The notes under the pieces were generated by a model. It saw nothing but the letters and a program-made list of their open reading frames with translations, was not told where the DNA came from and made no database searches. Made by a program: the position numbers and the translations under genes. Below are positions 8,653-17,180 of a stretch of DNA of 36,800 nucleotides, one piece after another (within the stretch, counting starts at the first letter, position 1; each line of letters opens with the position of its first letter). The DNA comes from Bacillota bacterium (GTDB taxonomy: Bacteria; Bacillota; Clostridia; Lachnospirales; Lachnospiraceae): contig JAEZGY010000090.1 in NCBI GenBank assembly GCA_023416695.1, forward strand, positions 1 to 36,800, in the 5' to 3' direction.

Positions 8653-10002
8653 ATGAAGAATGTATCTAAAATACTTAGTTGCCTCATTGTTTCACTTACA
8701 GTCGCATTTCTATTTGTTACTATAGCTCCACTTAGTCCTATGGGGATTGAGAACACAAATGTTGCAGTAGCCGCTACGAAGATTAACGTAACGAAGGTAA
8801 ACTTACCCAAAGGAAGTACCTACAAATTACAGGTTACAGGTACTAAGGCCGCTGTTACATGGTCTACCTCTAAGAAAAGTGTTGCTACTGTAAAAAATGG
8901 AGTAGTTACTGGTAAAAAAGCTGGTACCGCTGTTATTACTGCAAAGGTAGGTAAGAAAAAATACACCTGTAAAGTCACCGTATTAGGATGTAAAATCAAT
9001 TCTAACAATGTAGTGATGACAAAGGGAAAATCTTATACGCTTAAAGTAACTGGAGCATCTAAGAAAAATAAGATTAAATACAAATCAAGCAAGACATCAG
9101 TTGCCTCGGTCAATTCAAAAACCGGAAAAATCACAGCAAAAAAGAAGGGTTCGACTACTATTACCGTCACTGTAGGTAAAACTTCTTTTCCTGTAACTGT
9201 AAAGGTAGAAACTCCTATACTTAATAAAACTAAATTGATCTTAAAAAATCGTGCTACATATTCGTTGAACGTGAATTCCTCTCGTAAAGTCACTTGGAAG
9301 TCCAGCAACACTGATGTTGCCAAAGTGAGCAATTCTGGTAAAGTAACTGCTATAAAAACTGGCTCTATTATCATTACTGCCAAATTAAATGATATGACTT
9401 TTAGCTGTACTGTTATAGTAGAGAATAAAACGGTTATTAATTGTCCTAGTACTATAAAAGTAGGTCTAGGGGAAACTGTAACTTATAAAATTACAGTTGG
9501 TGATGATTGTAATTATTCTGTTTTTAAGGGATATGTAGATTGTAGTATTACTCCAACGCAGTACTATGTAGGGGATACTTTAACCATGAAGGTAACAGGT
9601 AACTTTGTAGGGCAAGACACTATTACTTTTGTATGTGAAAACGGTTGGAAAAAGGTAATTAACGTTACCGTTACTGGAACTTCTATGAATGCCTCTTCTA
9701 TTGCGCCTACCATAAATAATGTAAGAATCAATAGCTTCAAAGCATATAAGGGAACAGGAACAGTTCCTATTCTGAATGTTATGGGAGCTATTACTAACAA
9801 TAATACACTGCCTCTTTCCTATTTAATAATCAACTATAGCTTTTATGATGCAAATGGTAAATATCTTCAAACCTTCTGCGCCACTATTGATGACCCTGTA
9901 AAGGGAATGACATATAGCTTTAATAGTATGATTGATTCAAGTAGAGGTTCCTATCCTAAGGGAGCTGCCAGTGTCATAATAGACTCTATAGATGCAGTCT
10001 AA
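8653..10002 (+). CDS. Secreted Big_2 (bacterial Ig-like) domain protein, intact paralogue
   Basis: I place the start at ATG 8653, not the in-frame ATG at 8641. Aligned with the first copy, the sequence GGAGAATG plus two bases before ATG is the conserved ribosome binding site, and the earlier ATG overlaps it. The 449-residue product has a signal peptide (cut probably near VAVAATK), three Big_2-like domains (about residues 37-110, 110-187 and 187-255), then a further Ig-like segment and one C-terminal beta repeat (NNVRINSFKAYKGTG ... FYDANGK). It lacks the second C-terminal repeat of the first copy and ends at SIDAV. Big_2 domains occur in secreted and surface proteins; no catalytic domain is seen, so a role in adhesion or envelope structure is only an inference. 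Confidence 0.85.
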   Translation: MKNVSKILSCLIVSLTVAFLFVTIAPLSPMGIENTNVAVAATKINVTKVNLPKGSTYKLQVTGTKAAVTWSTSKKSVATVKNGVVTGKKAGTAVITAKVGKKKYTCKVTVLGCKINSNNVVMTKGKSYTLKVTGASKKNKIKYKSSKTSVASVNSKTGKITAKKKGSTTITVTVGKTSFPVTVKVETPILNKTKLILKNRATYSLNVNSSRKVTWKSSNTDVAKVSNSGKVTAIKTGSIIITAKLNDMTFSCTVIVENKTVINCPSTIKVGLGETVTYKITVGDDCNYSVFKGYVDCSITPTQYYVGDTLTMKVTGNFVGQDTITFVCENGWKKVINVTVTGTSMNASSIAPTINNVRINSFKAYKGTGTVPILNVMGAITNNNTLPLSYLIINYSFYDANGKYLQTFCATIDDPVKGMTYSFNSMIDSSRGSYPKGAASVIIDSIDAV

Positions 10003-10067
10003 CAGATATTTATAGAGGTACATTAATTAAAAAACTTCTCTATAGATCAATATATCTCAACTACACA

Positions 10068-10106
10068 AACAGCCAGTCTGAGAACACTCTCAGACTGGCT
10101 GTTCTA
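10068..10106 (+). terminator. Intrinsic terminator after the intact Big_2 gene
   Basis: Arms AACAGCCAGTCTGAG and CTCAGACTGGCTGTT are perfectly complementary around a short loop and are followed by T-rich sequence, 65 bases after the stop. Confidence 0.85.
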
Positions 10107-10237
10107 TTAATTGAAACGGTATCTTTTTTCTTGTTCCCAAATAAAAACATATATATACACTAGTTGTAATTTGTGGAAAATAGTTGTAAAATATGAAATG
10201 TTTGTATGTATGAAATATAAACAGAAAGGGACAGACT

Positions 10238-10861
10238 ATGTTATTGAAAAATAAAAAGAAAGACAGATTATTTATGATGCTTTTAGAAACATCAGATAAC
10301 CTTAATGACAGCGCCCAATACTTTGCAGACTTTAAGATTCAAAAAGAAGAACACCTTTATGAATTTCAGAAAACCATGAAAGAATTTGAGCACAAGGGAG
10401 ATGAGTTAGTTGCAAATATTATCTTAGAACTAAATCATTCCTTCATCACTCCAATTGAGCGTGAAGATGCTCTTGCATTAGCTACCAACATGGACCGTGT
10501 TTTAGATGAGTTAGAGGAGTGTGCTGCTCATTTTCATATGTTTAACATCTATCACATCGATGACTATATGAAAGAGTTTAGTGAAATTTTAAAAAATTGT
10601 GTTGCTGAGATAGAACATGCTGTGACATTAATCTGCCAAAAGAAGCTAACAGAAATCAGAAAACATACTGCTAAGATCAAGGAATATGAACACCAGTGTG
10701 ACATCCTTGAGAAACAGGCTATTATGGAACTCTTTGATACACAAAAGGATGTTGTAAGATTAATACAGTACAAAGAAATCTATGAATCCTTCGAAAGTGC
10801 AGCAGACATGTGCCAAAAGGTTGGTAAAGTACTTGATACTGTTGTAATGAAGAACGCATAA
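10238..10861 (+). CDS. DUF47 / PhoU-like phosphate transport regulator
   Basis: This 207-residue, all-helical cytoplasmic protein has the DUF47 pattern: F...LLETSDNL near the start, FEHKGDELVANIILELNHSFITPIEREDALALA (paraphrased from residues about 50-80), and a second EHQCDILEKQAI repeat around 150. The paired E-x-x-x-D repeats are the metal-binding signature of PhoU-like bundles. The family is nearly always encoded next to PiT transporters, as here with only 11 bases before the next start, and is thought to control phosphate uptake. The start has AAAGGG upstream. Confidence 0.9.
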   Translation: MLLKNKKKDRLFMMLLETSDNLNDSAQYFADFKIQKEEHLYEFQKTMKEFEHKGDELVANIILELNHSFITPIEREDALALATNMDRVLDELEECAAHFHMFNIYHIDDYMKEFSEILKNCVAEIEHAVTLICQKKLTEIRKHTAKIKEYEHQCDILEKQAIMELFDTQKDVVRLIQYKEIYESFESAADMCQKVGKVLDTVVMKNA

Positions 10862-10872
10862 GGAGTAACCAT

Positions 10873-11871
10873 ATGAATACACCTTTACTAATTGTTTGTC
10901 TGACTGTTGTACTTGCACTTGGGTTTGACTTTATCAATGGCTTCCATGATACGGCAAATGCCATTGCTACAGCAGTGTCTACCAAAGCACTTAAACCAAA
11001 AACCGCTATTTTAATAGCTTCTATCATGAACTTTTTGGGAGCAGTTTTATTTACTGGGGTAGCCAATACTATTGCAAAAGATATCGTTAATCTAAATAGT
11101 TTAACCCATGGATCCTTTGTGGTTATGGCAGCTCTCATCTCTGCTATTGCATGGAATCTACTTACATGGTATTTTGGTATTCCTAGTAGTTCCTCCCATG
11201 CATTAATCGGCTCTATTGTAGGTGCAGCAATTGCAGAAACAGGAACCTCCTCTATTAATTTTCATGGCTTCATAAACATTATTAAATCATTAATCTTTTC
11301 ACCAGTGATAGCTTTTGTGGTTGGTTACATAGTATTTACCATTCTAAAAAAAGTATTTGCCAACGCAAACTTATTTAGAACAAATACAAGCTTTCGAAGA
11401 GTTCAAAGCATCACTGCCGCTATCCAAGCATTTTCTCATGGTACCAATGATGCACAAAAATCTATGGGTATTATCACTATGGCTCTAATTAGTAATAACA
11501 TGATACAACCGGGGCATATTCCTTTTTGGGTACAGCTTGCTTGTGCTACTGCTATTAGCATTGGAACCTCTATAGGAGGATGGCGTATTATTAAAACAGT
11601 AGGAACCCAGATTATGAAGATTAAACCTGTAAATGGTGTTGCCGCCGATATCTCCTCTGCTCTTGTTATTTTCGGAGCCACACATTTTGGATTGCCTGTA
11701 AGTACAACTCATGTCATTTCTTCTTCCATTATGGGTGTAGGTACTGCGTATCGTCCAAGGGCTGTTAAATGGAACACTGCCAAACGAATGATTGTTACTT
11801 GGTTTATTACCCTCCCTATTTCCGCTGCTTTTGGTGCTTTAATCTACTCTATAATACATATGTTTCTATAA
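10873..11871 (+). CDS. pit: PiT-family low-affinity inorganic phosphate transporter
   Basis: This 332-residue integral membrane protein has about ten hydrophobic segments. It carries the two inverted PiT signature motifs, GFDFINGFHDTANAIA near residue 18 and AFSHGTNDAQKSMGII near residue 190, which contain the conserved Asn-Asp/His-Asp residues of phosphate/cation symporters. The length is typical of the short bacterial type. AAGGAG precedes the ATG. It forms an operon with the DUF47 gene and is followed by a terminator. Confidence 0.94.
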   Translation: MNTPLLIVCLTVVLALGFDFINGFHDTANAIATAVSTKALKPKTAILIASIMNFLGAVLFTGVANTIAKDIVNLNSLTHGSFVVMAALISAIAWNLLTWYFGIPSSSSHALIGSIVGAAIAETGTSSINFHGFINIIKSLIFSPVIAFVVGYIVFTILKKVFANANLFRTNTSFRRVQSITAAIQAFSHGTNDAQKSMGIITMALISNNMIQPGHIPFWVQLACATAISIGTSIGGWRIIKTVGTQIMKIKPVNGVAADISSALVIFGATHFGLPVSTTHVISSSIMGVGTAYRPRAVKWNTAKRMIVTWFITLPISAAFGALIYSIIHMFL

Positions 11872-11899
11872 ACTTAACCATAAGTATTTCCCTTTATTG

Positions 11900-11923
11900 A
11901 CCTGACAAAACAGGTCTTTTTTA
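11900..11923 (+). terminator. Short intrinsic terminator after pit
   Basis: ACCTG (11900-11904) and CAGGT (11911-11915) around six bases, followed by CTTTTTT, 28 bases after the pit stop. Confidence 0.7.
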
Positions 11924-11944
11924 ATATCTAATATCAGCCTATTA

Positions 11945-12028
11945 TCACTCTAAATTAAATGTATTTACCATTCCATTTAACTCTGTTGCATTGGTGACAA
12001 GAAGTTCCGTACTGTTACTAGCCAACCT
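11945..12028 (-). pseudogene. C-terminal remnant of a methyl-accepting chemotaxis protein
   Basis: On the - strand a short frame reads LASNSTELLVTNATELNGMV and then NTFNLE before TGA at 11947-11945. This is the style of the extreme C-terminus of MCPs (helix with ...ATELN.MV..F.L then stop). No MCP signalling domain lies upstream. Instead the terminator of the aldolase gene abuts it, so the rest has been deleted. The call rests on a short similarity only. Confidence 0.45.
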
Positions 12029-12038
12029 TAAAAAAAAC

Positions 12039-12078
12039 ATAAAAAATCCAGGTAGGAGATATACTCCCACCTGGATTT
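12039..12078 (-). terminator. Intrinsic terminator of the aldolase gene
   Basis: Read on the - strand, AATCCAGGTGGGAG and CTCCTACCTGGATT pair with one G-U around five bases, followed by TTTTTT. The single mismatch is tolerated only on this strand, which fixes its direction. Confidence 0.85.
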
Positions 12079-12096
12079 TATTATTTGTTATAATGC

Positions 12097-13032
12097 TTAG
12101 GCTTTTCCTGAAGAACCTAATACTGTTTTAATCTTATGTTGTACTAACTGTTTTACATAATCTCTACCTACTGACAAATACTCTCTTGGATCAAAATGCT
12201 CAGGATGTGCTACGATATCTTGACGAACTCCTGCAGTCATAGCAAGGCGAAGATCAGAATCGATGTTAATCTTACAAACAGCTGACTTAGCAGCTTGTCT
12301 TAACATCTCCTCAGGGATACCAATAGCATTATCAAGTACTCCATTATATTTTCGAATCAGTTCAACATACTCCTGATTTACAGAAGAGGAACCATGTAGA
12401 ACAATTGGATAATTAGGAAGACGTTTCTCAATGTCTGCTAAGATGTCAAATCGAAGCTGTGGGTTCTGACCTGGTTTGAACTTAAATGCCCCATGACTTG
12501 TTCCGATGGCAATCGCAAGAGAGTCAACACCAGTTCTGGTAACAAACTCCTCTACCTCATCCGGTTGCGTATAGCTTGAATCCTCGTCGGATACTTTCAC
12601 ATCATCTTCAATTCCTGCTAACTTACCTAACTCACCCTCTACTACAACTCCATGAGCATGAGCATACTCTACTACCTTCTTGGTTAGTGCAATGTTATCC
12701 TCAAAGCTGTACTTAGAACCATCGATCATAACAGAGGTAAAGCCTCCATCAATACAAGCCTTACAAATCTCAAAATCTGCACCATGATCTAGGTGAAGAG
12801 CCATAGGAATGTCTACCTCAAGAGCAGCTGCCTCTATTAATTTCATTAAATAGTTATGTTTTGCATACTTTCTTGCTCCTGCAGAAACTTGTAGAATTAC
12901 AGGAGATTTTTCTTCCCCAGCAGCTTCTGTGATTGCCTGAATGATCTCCATGTTGTTTACATTAAATGCCCCTACTGCATACCCGCCACTGTAGGCTTTT
13001 TTAAACATTTCCGTAGTTGTTACTAATGGCAT
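12097..13032 (-). CDS. fba: Class II fructose-1,6-bisphosphate aldolase
   Basis: This 311-residue cytoplasmic glycolytic enzyme cleaves fructose-1,6-bisphosphate into dihydroxyacetone phosphate and glyceraldehyde 3-phosphate with Zn2+. Class II features are visible: GAFNVNNMEI near residue 22, HLDHGADFE near residue 80 (catalytic Asp and zinc His), GTSHGAFKF near 178 (zinc His) and LHGSSSV near 211 (phosphate-binding loop after zinc His). The length matches the clostridial/Bacillus FbaA type. AGAGG precedes the start. The phosphohexomutase gene lies 85 bases upstream on the same strand. Confidence 0.95.
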   Translation of the reverse strand: MPLVTTTEMFKKAYSGGYAVGAFNVNNMEIIQAITEAAGEEKSPVILQVSAGARKYAKHNYLMKLIEAAALEVDIPMALHLDHGADFEICKACIDGGFTSVMIDGSKYSFEDNIALTKKVVEYAHAHGVVVEGELGKLAGIEDDVKVSDEDSSYTQPDEVEEFVTRTGVDSLAIAIGTSHGAFKFKPGQNPQLRFDILADIEKRLPNYPIVLHGSSSVNQEYVELIRKYNGVLDNAIGIPEEMLRQAAKSAVCKINIDSDLRLAMTAGVRQDIVAHPEHFDPREYLSVGRDYVKQLVQHKIKTVLGSSGKA

Positions 13033-13117
13033 AATCGTATTACCTCTTTTCTTTCTTTTTTGTTATGTATATTAGGTAACTGGTGCCAGATGGCAAGAGT
13101 TATTACATAGCCAAGTC

Positions 13118-14629
13118 TTATAGACTGCTTAATTTCTCATAGGTGGCAAAGAAAGGTCTTACTCTGTTTAGGATTACCTCTACTCCACCATCTTCATTGG
13201 CTTCAATATTAATTGGAATGATTGGATCATGTAAGGACATACGCACTAAAATCCATCCGCTTACCTCCTCATCCTGAAAAGAAACACGAATTCCTTCATA
13301 GTTATCTTTTACGATGTGGAAGGTTGGTTGCTTTTCTGCAAAGCTAACAAAGGCCTTTAGTACCTGATTTCCATATGTCTTAAAATCCTCTGTTTGGAGT
13401 GACAATCTCCGCTCCACTGACTCTTTTGGATACTGTAGCTGCACAATCAGACTCTGTAAATCTTTGTTCTCTCTTTTTAGCTTCGCCATTTTGCATATGA
13501 TTTTTACAGACATATAGGCTCCATCATCTGAAAAATAGTTTTCCTTTAGGGCTCCGTGACCAGAAGTCTCAATTGCCAGATGGCTTTCCTCCCCTATACT
13601 ATTTAGTCGAACAGATTCATTAATTACATTTTTATAGCCTCTTTTAAAACGTAAATGTTTCATATGTAATGTATTTTCTAAGAAATCGGTCAAGTAATCT
13701 GATGTAACGGAATCTGTTACGACTGTAGTGTTAGGATACTGCTCTGCTACAATAGCAGCCATTAAAGCAATTAATGCATTACGGTTTACTTCCTGTCCAT
13801 CACTCATTACAACTGCAGCACGATCTCCATCACAGTCAAAGATAACCCCTAAATCTGCCTTGCTTTCTAAGGTTGCCTTCTGTATAGCAGCCATAGCTTC
13901 CTCATTCTCTGGATTCGGAATATGGTTTGGAAAAGCACCATCTGGATTAAGAAATACACTACCTGAAGTATCTGCGCCCAATGGCTCTAGAATCTCTCTT
14001 GTAAAGAAACCACAAGCCCCATTACCAGCATCCACTACGATATGTAACCCTTTAAGAGGATATTCATAATCCTCCGCCTGAACCTCTTTTTTTATGATGT
14101 TCTTAATATGCTCTGCATAGTAGTGAATTAAATTGAATTGCTCTGCTGATGGATAAGAAACCTCTGCCTCACTGTCCTCCAAATTAGAAGCCATTTCTAG
14201 AATTACTTTTATGTCCTTACTCTCTAATCCGCCCTCTCTAGTAAAAAACTTAAGACCATTTCGATTAAATGGAAGGTGACTGGCTGTAATCATAATTGCA
14301 CCATGAAAAGCACATGCCTCTAGAACGGTGGACATAAACATAGATGGAGTAGAAACTAATCCACAGTCTAGACAGATACTGCTTCTACTTTGCACACCCT
14401 GTATTACACCAACCTTTAGGCTCTCTGCGGATAATCTTGAATCATGGCCAACCCCAATCATAACATCATTACAAGGAAGGTTGTATTTATTTGATACAAA
14501 GCTTGCAAAGGCTGCACTAATTTTTTTCACAATTTCTGGGGTCAAGTTCTGTATCTCTGAACCACTTGTAATTGCAATCCCGCGAACATCACTACCATTT
14601 TGCAACTTAATATACACGTCTTTCTCCAT
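13118..14629 (-). CDS. Phosphomannomutase/phosphoglucomutase (alpha-D-phosphohexomutase)
   Basis: This 503-residue four-domain enzyme interconverts hexose 1- and 6-phosphates. The phosphoserine loop is TASHLPFNRNGLKFF at about residues 116-130 (active Ser in ASH; the usual TASHNP has Leu in place of Asn, a variant I recall from a plant-like subgroup). The Mg2+ loop DCDGDRAAVV lies near 263, the sugar-binding loop ETSGHGALKENYF near 360, and the C-terminal phosphate-binding domain is present. All catalytic groups are there. Whether glucose, mannose or both are used cannot be told. AAGGAG precedes the ATG. Its position beside fba and in a genome region with glgP fits a role in hexose-phosphate supply. 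Confidence 0.9.
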   Translation of the reverse strand: MEKDVYIKLQNGSDVRGIAITSGSEIQNLTPEIVKKISAAFASFVSNKYNLPCNDVMIGVGHDSRLSAESLKVGVIQGVQSRSSICLDCGLVSTPSMFMSTVLEACAFHGAIMITASHLPFNRNGLKFFTREGGLESKDIKVILEMASNLEDSEAEVSYPSAEQFNLIHYYAEHIKNIIKKEVQAEDYEYPLKGLHIVVDAGNGACGFFTREILEPLGADTSGSVFLNPDGAFPNHIPNPENEEAMAAIQKATLESKADLGVIFDCDGDRAAVVMSDGQEVNRNALIALMAAIVAEQYPNTTVVTDSVTSDYLTDFLENTLHMKHLRFKRGYKNVINESVRLNSIGEESHLAIETSGHGALKENYFSDDGAYMSVKIICKMAKLKRENKDLQSLIVQLQYPKESVERRLSLQTEDFKTYGNQVLKAFVSFAEKQPTFHIVKDNYEGIRVSFQDEEVSGWILVRMSLHDPIIPINIEANEDGGVEVILNRVRPFFATYEKLSSL

Positions 14630-14731
14630 AAGCTTCTCCTTTTAGTTTAATCACTATACTATATTAGCATACTACGTTCTAAATTACAATAATCGCTGTA
14701 AATTTATGTTTTGGTTCTTTTCTCCACCTCT

Positions 14732-14762
14732 CGACGTATAGCACTTCGTGCTTCGCTCGTCG
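14732..14762. repeat. GC-richer hairpin of unknown role
   Basis: CGACG (14732-14736) and CGTCG (14758-14762) enclose a second perfect stem, AGCAC (14740-14744) and GTGCT (14748-14752). It is more GC-rich than its surroundings and has no T-run, and it lies ten bases beyond the rpsR terminator. It may be a copy of a small interspersed palindrome. Confidence 0.5.
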
Positions 14763-14767
14763 TCTAC

Positions 14768-14800
14768 ACAAAAAGGTCCAATCCTTTCGGATTGAACCTT
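14768..14800 (-). terminator. Intrinsic terminator of DUF951-rpsF-ssb-rpsR
   Basis: On the - strand AAGGTTCAATCC and GGATTGGACCTT pair around GAAA, followed by TTTTG, seven bases after the rpsR stop. Confidence 0.85.
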
Positions 14801-14806
14801 CTTAAA

Positions 14807-15073
14807 TTAATCTAAAGTGTAAGGCATAAGAGCGATGTGACGTGCTCTCTTAACAGCAACTGTTAAAGCTCTCTGATGCTTAGCACAGTTACCAGTAATT
14901 CTTCTAGGAAGAATCTTACCTCTTTCAGATACATATCTTTTTAATTTGTTAATATCTTTGTAATCGATTCCTGTATGATTCTTATCAACGCAGAATACAC
15001 AAACTTTTTTACGTCTGCGTCCGCCTCTTCTTTTCATAGGAGAATCGTTTCTATCAGTTTTATTGTATGGCAT
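14807..15073 (-). CDS. rpsR: 30S ribosomal protein S18
   Basis: This 88-residue small-subunit protein has a basic start (RRGGRRRKKVCVFC), then the S18 core KDINKLKRYVSERGKILPRRITG and NCAKHQRALTVAVKRARHIALMPY. Cys25, Cys28 and a Cys in GNCAKHQ show the zinc-binding (C+) form of S18. Third in the rpsF-ssb-rpsR operon; S18 pairs with S6 in the 30S platform. Confidence 0.97.
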   Translation of the reverse strand: MPYNKTDRNDSPMKRRGGRRRKKVCVFCVDKNHTGIDYKDINKLKRYVSERGKILPRRITGNCAKHQRALTVAVKRARHIALMPYTLD

Positions 15074-15107
15074 AACAATATGACCTCCTCTATCCTTGTT
15101 TTAAATG

Positions 15108-15560
15108 CTAATTAAATGGTAACTCTTCATCAATACCGTCAGGAATATCCATGAATCCATCTCCTGCCGCTTGGCTTGGAGCTGGTCTAGAAGTTGGTTG
15201 GAAGCCTAAATCCATTCCACCGCCTCTGTTTTCGCTGGCTGCTTTGCTTTCTGCAAACTCAAGCTCTTCTACTACAACATCAGTTGTGTAGACTTTTTGA
15301 CCTTCTTTATTGGTGTAACTGCCTGTCTGAATTCTGCCACAAGCTACTACTTTCGTACCTTGGTGCAAATACTTCTCTGCAAACTCACCAGTCTTACCAA
15401 AAGCAACACAGTTAATAAAATCTGTATCTTGCTCTCCTTGGCGTTTAAATCTACGGTCAACAGCTAAACTGAAACGTGCAACAGCTGTAGCACTTTCCCC
15501 TTGAGAATATCTAACTTCTGGATCTCTTGTTAATCTTCCCATTAAGATTACTTTATTCAT
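15108..15560 (-). CDS. ssb: Single-stranded DNA-binding protein
   Basis: This 150-residue protein has the OB-fold start MNKVILMGRLTRDPEVRYSQ, the typical FINCVAFGKTGEFAEKYL, and a flexible Gly/Pro/Ser-rich tail. It ends in the acidic tip DEELPFN (compare DDDIPF), which recruits replication and repair proteins. It lies between rpsF and rpsR, as in most Firmicutes, 18 bases after rpsF. Confidence 0.97.
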   Translation of the reverse strand: MNKVILMGRLTRDPEVRYSQGESATAVARFSLAVDRRFKRQGEQDTDFINCVAFGKTGEFAEKYLHQGTKVVACGRIQTGSYTNKEGQKVYTTDVVVEELEFAESKAASENRGGGMDLGFQPTSRPAPSQAAGDGFMDIPDGIDEELPFN

Positions 15561-15578
15561 CCGGGAATCCCCTCCTTA

Positions 15579-15866
15579 TTATGCGTCTTGTCGAATGCAT
15601 AAATATCTGATCACGTTATCCATAATACGAACTCTATCTTCAAGTTCGCCTGGACATGTAGATGCAGATTCGAATTGGATGAAGTAGTAGAAGCCTTCCT
15701 TCATTTTCTGAACTTCGTAAGCTAATCTCTTCTTACCCCATTCATCAACGTTAGTTACTGTACCGCCAAAACGAGTGATATACTCTTTTACTTTCTCAAC
15801 AGTAGCAGTTCTTGCTTCATCTTCGATTTTCGCATTTACAACTAAGGCTAATTCATATTTATTCAT
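15579..15866 (-). CDS. rpsF: 30S ribosomal protein S6
   Basis: This 95-residue protein begins MNKYELALVVNAKIEDE and contains GGTVTNVDEWGKKRLAYEVQKMKEGFYYFIQF, the central S6 block that contacts S18. The length is normal. It has a strong AAAGGAGGTG site, and a hairpin lies in its leader (15896-15916). First ribosomal gene of rpsF-ssb-rpsR. Confidence 0.97.
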   Translation of the reverse strand: MNKYELALVVNAKIEDEARTATVEKVKEYITRFGGTVTNVDEWGKKRLAYEVQKMKEGFYYFIQFESASTCPGELEDRVRIMDNVIRYLCIRQDA

Positions 15867-15895
15867 AGTTGTTGTGCACCTCCTTTTGGTCTCTG

Positions 15896-15916
15896 GCCCT
15901 TAGTCTCGCTAAGAGC
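15896..15916 (-). promoter_or_regulatory. Leader hairpin upstream of rpsF (possible S6:S18 autoregulatory element)
   Basis: On the - strand GCTCTTAG and CTAAGGGC pair over eight positions (one G-U) around CGAGA, just upstream of the rpsF ribosome binding site. S6:S18-binding leaders are known before rpsF in many bacteria. This hairpin sits in the right place, but I could not confirm the conserved CCG-containing core. Confidence 0.45.
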
Positions 15917-15944
15917 AAGGAATTTGTATAACATATCACAATTC

Positions 15945-15950
15945 ATTATA
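15945..15950 (-). promoter_or_regulatory. Candidate -10 box (TATAAT) before rpsF
   Basis: A perfect TATAAT on the - strand, about 80 bases upstream of rpsF and between it and the DUF951 gene. No good -35 box at normal spacing, so only the -10 is marked. Confidence 0.4.
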
Positions 15951-15984
15951 TTAACATATAAATTGCAACATTTCAAGCCTAAAG

Positions 15985-16173
15985 TTATTCATCCCCTGGT
16001 TTTCGGATTTTTTTAATATTTTTCTCCACTTGTTTGCGTGGAAGCATAATCTGATGTCCACAGCCTACACACTTCAATCGAAAATCCATTCCTACTCGCA
16101 GTACTTCCCACTCAAAGCTTCCACATGGATGCTGCTTTTTCAGTTTTACAATATCGCCAACACTAATATCCAT
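15985..16173 (-). CDS. DUF951 family protein (YyzM-like)
   Basis: This 62-residue protein, MDISVGDIVKLKKQHPCGS and so on, has the DUF951 pattern: K-x-HPCGS-x-W at the start, then RLKCVGCGHQIMLPR with a CxxC. It is small, basic at the end and cytoplasmic. The family is commonly found just upstream of rpsF in Firmicutes, as here. Function is not known; a nucleic-acid or zinc-binding role is only a guess from the CxxC. AAGGAGG precedes the ATG by six bases. Confidence 0.9.
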   Translation of the reverse strand: MDISVGDIVKLKKQHPCGSFEWEVLRVGMDFRLKCVGCGHQIMLPRKQVEKNIKKIRKPGDE

Positions 16174-16421
16174 TGTTGCCTCCTTGTCTATAGGATTCCC
16201 ATTTCTACTTTTGGTAATCTATCAACTATAATCCAAGTCATTATAACACATAAAAAAATTTATTGGCAATTTAAAAATGTATGTATTATTTTCATTTTTC
16301 TATTGCATATTAAAACTATAAGGTGTAATATCATAAATATGAAATGTAGTTTTTAAAACTATATGATACATTATCAAATACAAGTTGATGCAATAGATAC
16401 TAATTTCTAGGAGGTTTTATT

Positions 16422-17096
16422 ATGAGCAAAACACTAAGTAAACTTAAAGACCCAGGTAGCGCCCTTACCCATTTTATAGGAATGTTAATGGCTTGCTTCG
16501 CCGCCTTACCCTTACTGATTAAGGCTGCTACCAATCCAGATAAGATCCATATTATCTCACTAAGCATTTTTGTTGTCAGCATAATTGGACTTTATCTAGC
16601 TAGCACTTTATATCATTCCTTAAACATTAATCCCAGAATCAACAAACTACTAAAGAAATTTGATCATATGATGATTTCAGTTCTAATTGCAGGCACCTAT
16701 ACTCCTATCTGCCTTATCGTCTTAGACCGTAAATGGGGGCTTCTTCTACTCTCACTTATTTGGGGCATGGCCATTAGTGGAATAGTGTTAAAAGCAGTTT
16801 GGGTAACTTGTCCAAAATGGATTTCAAGCGTTATTTATATTGCTATGGGCTGGATCTGTGTATTAGCCTTCGGCCCATTGATTAACAGTTTGCCCACAAC
16901 GGGGTTCATTCTTCTCATTACTGGTGGCATCATATACACCATAGGTGGTGTTATCTATGCGCTAAAGCTTCCTATCTTCAACGGACGTCACAAATACTTT
17001 GGTTCACATGAAATCTTCCATCTGTTTGTAATGGGAGGAAGCATCTGTCATTTTATCTTGATGTATTTGATCATTGCTAACTTTCCTATGAGATAG
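16422..17096 (+). CDS. trhA: Hemolysin III / PAQR-family membrane protein (TrhA-like)
   Basis: This 224-residue protein has seven hydrophobic segments. Family motifs are visible: SALTHFIG near residue 9, STLYHS near 62, FDHMMISVLIAGTYTPICL near 80 and GSHEIFHLFVMGGSICHF near 198. The conserved His and Asp residues form the predicted metal site of the PAQR superfamily. Despite the old name, members act in membrane-fluidity homeostasis in E. coli and Bacillus rather than being proven toxins. TAGGAGG lies upstream of the ATG. It is monocistronic, with its own terminator. Confidence 0.9.
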   Translation: MSKTLSKLKDPGSALTHFIGMLMACFAALPLLIKAATNPDKIHIISLSIFVVSIIGLYLASTLYHSLNINPRINKLLKKFDHMMISVLIAGTYTPICLIVLDRKWGLLLLSLIWGMAISGIVLKAVWVTCPKWISSVIYIAMGWICVLAFGPLINSLPTTGFILLITGGIIYTIGGVIYALKLPIFNGRHKYFGSHEIFHLFVMGGSICHFILMYLIIANFPMR

Positions 17097-17097
17097 G

Positions 17098-17130
17098 AAA
17101 AGGCGATGGTTTTACCCATCGCCTTTTGTA
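17098..17130 (+). terminator. Intrinsic terminator after the hemolysin III gene
   Basis: AAAAGGCGATGG (17098-17109) and CCATCGCCTTTT (17116-17127) are perfectly complementary, two bases after the stop. Confidence 0.88.
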
Positions 17131-17180
17131 TAAAGCCTACCATAATAAGCCTTATACTATATATGAAGCAACCGAACATG

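Noticed and set aside
16030..16356. A 108-residue frame on the + strand opposite and beyond DUF951
   Set aside because: It is antisense to a recognised gene, rich in His/Ile/Phe as in shadow frames, and has no binding site.
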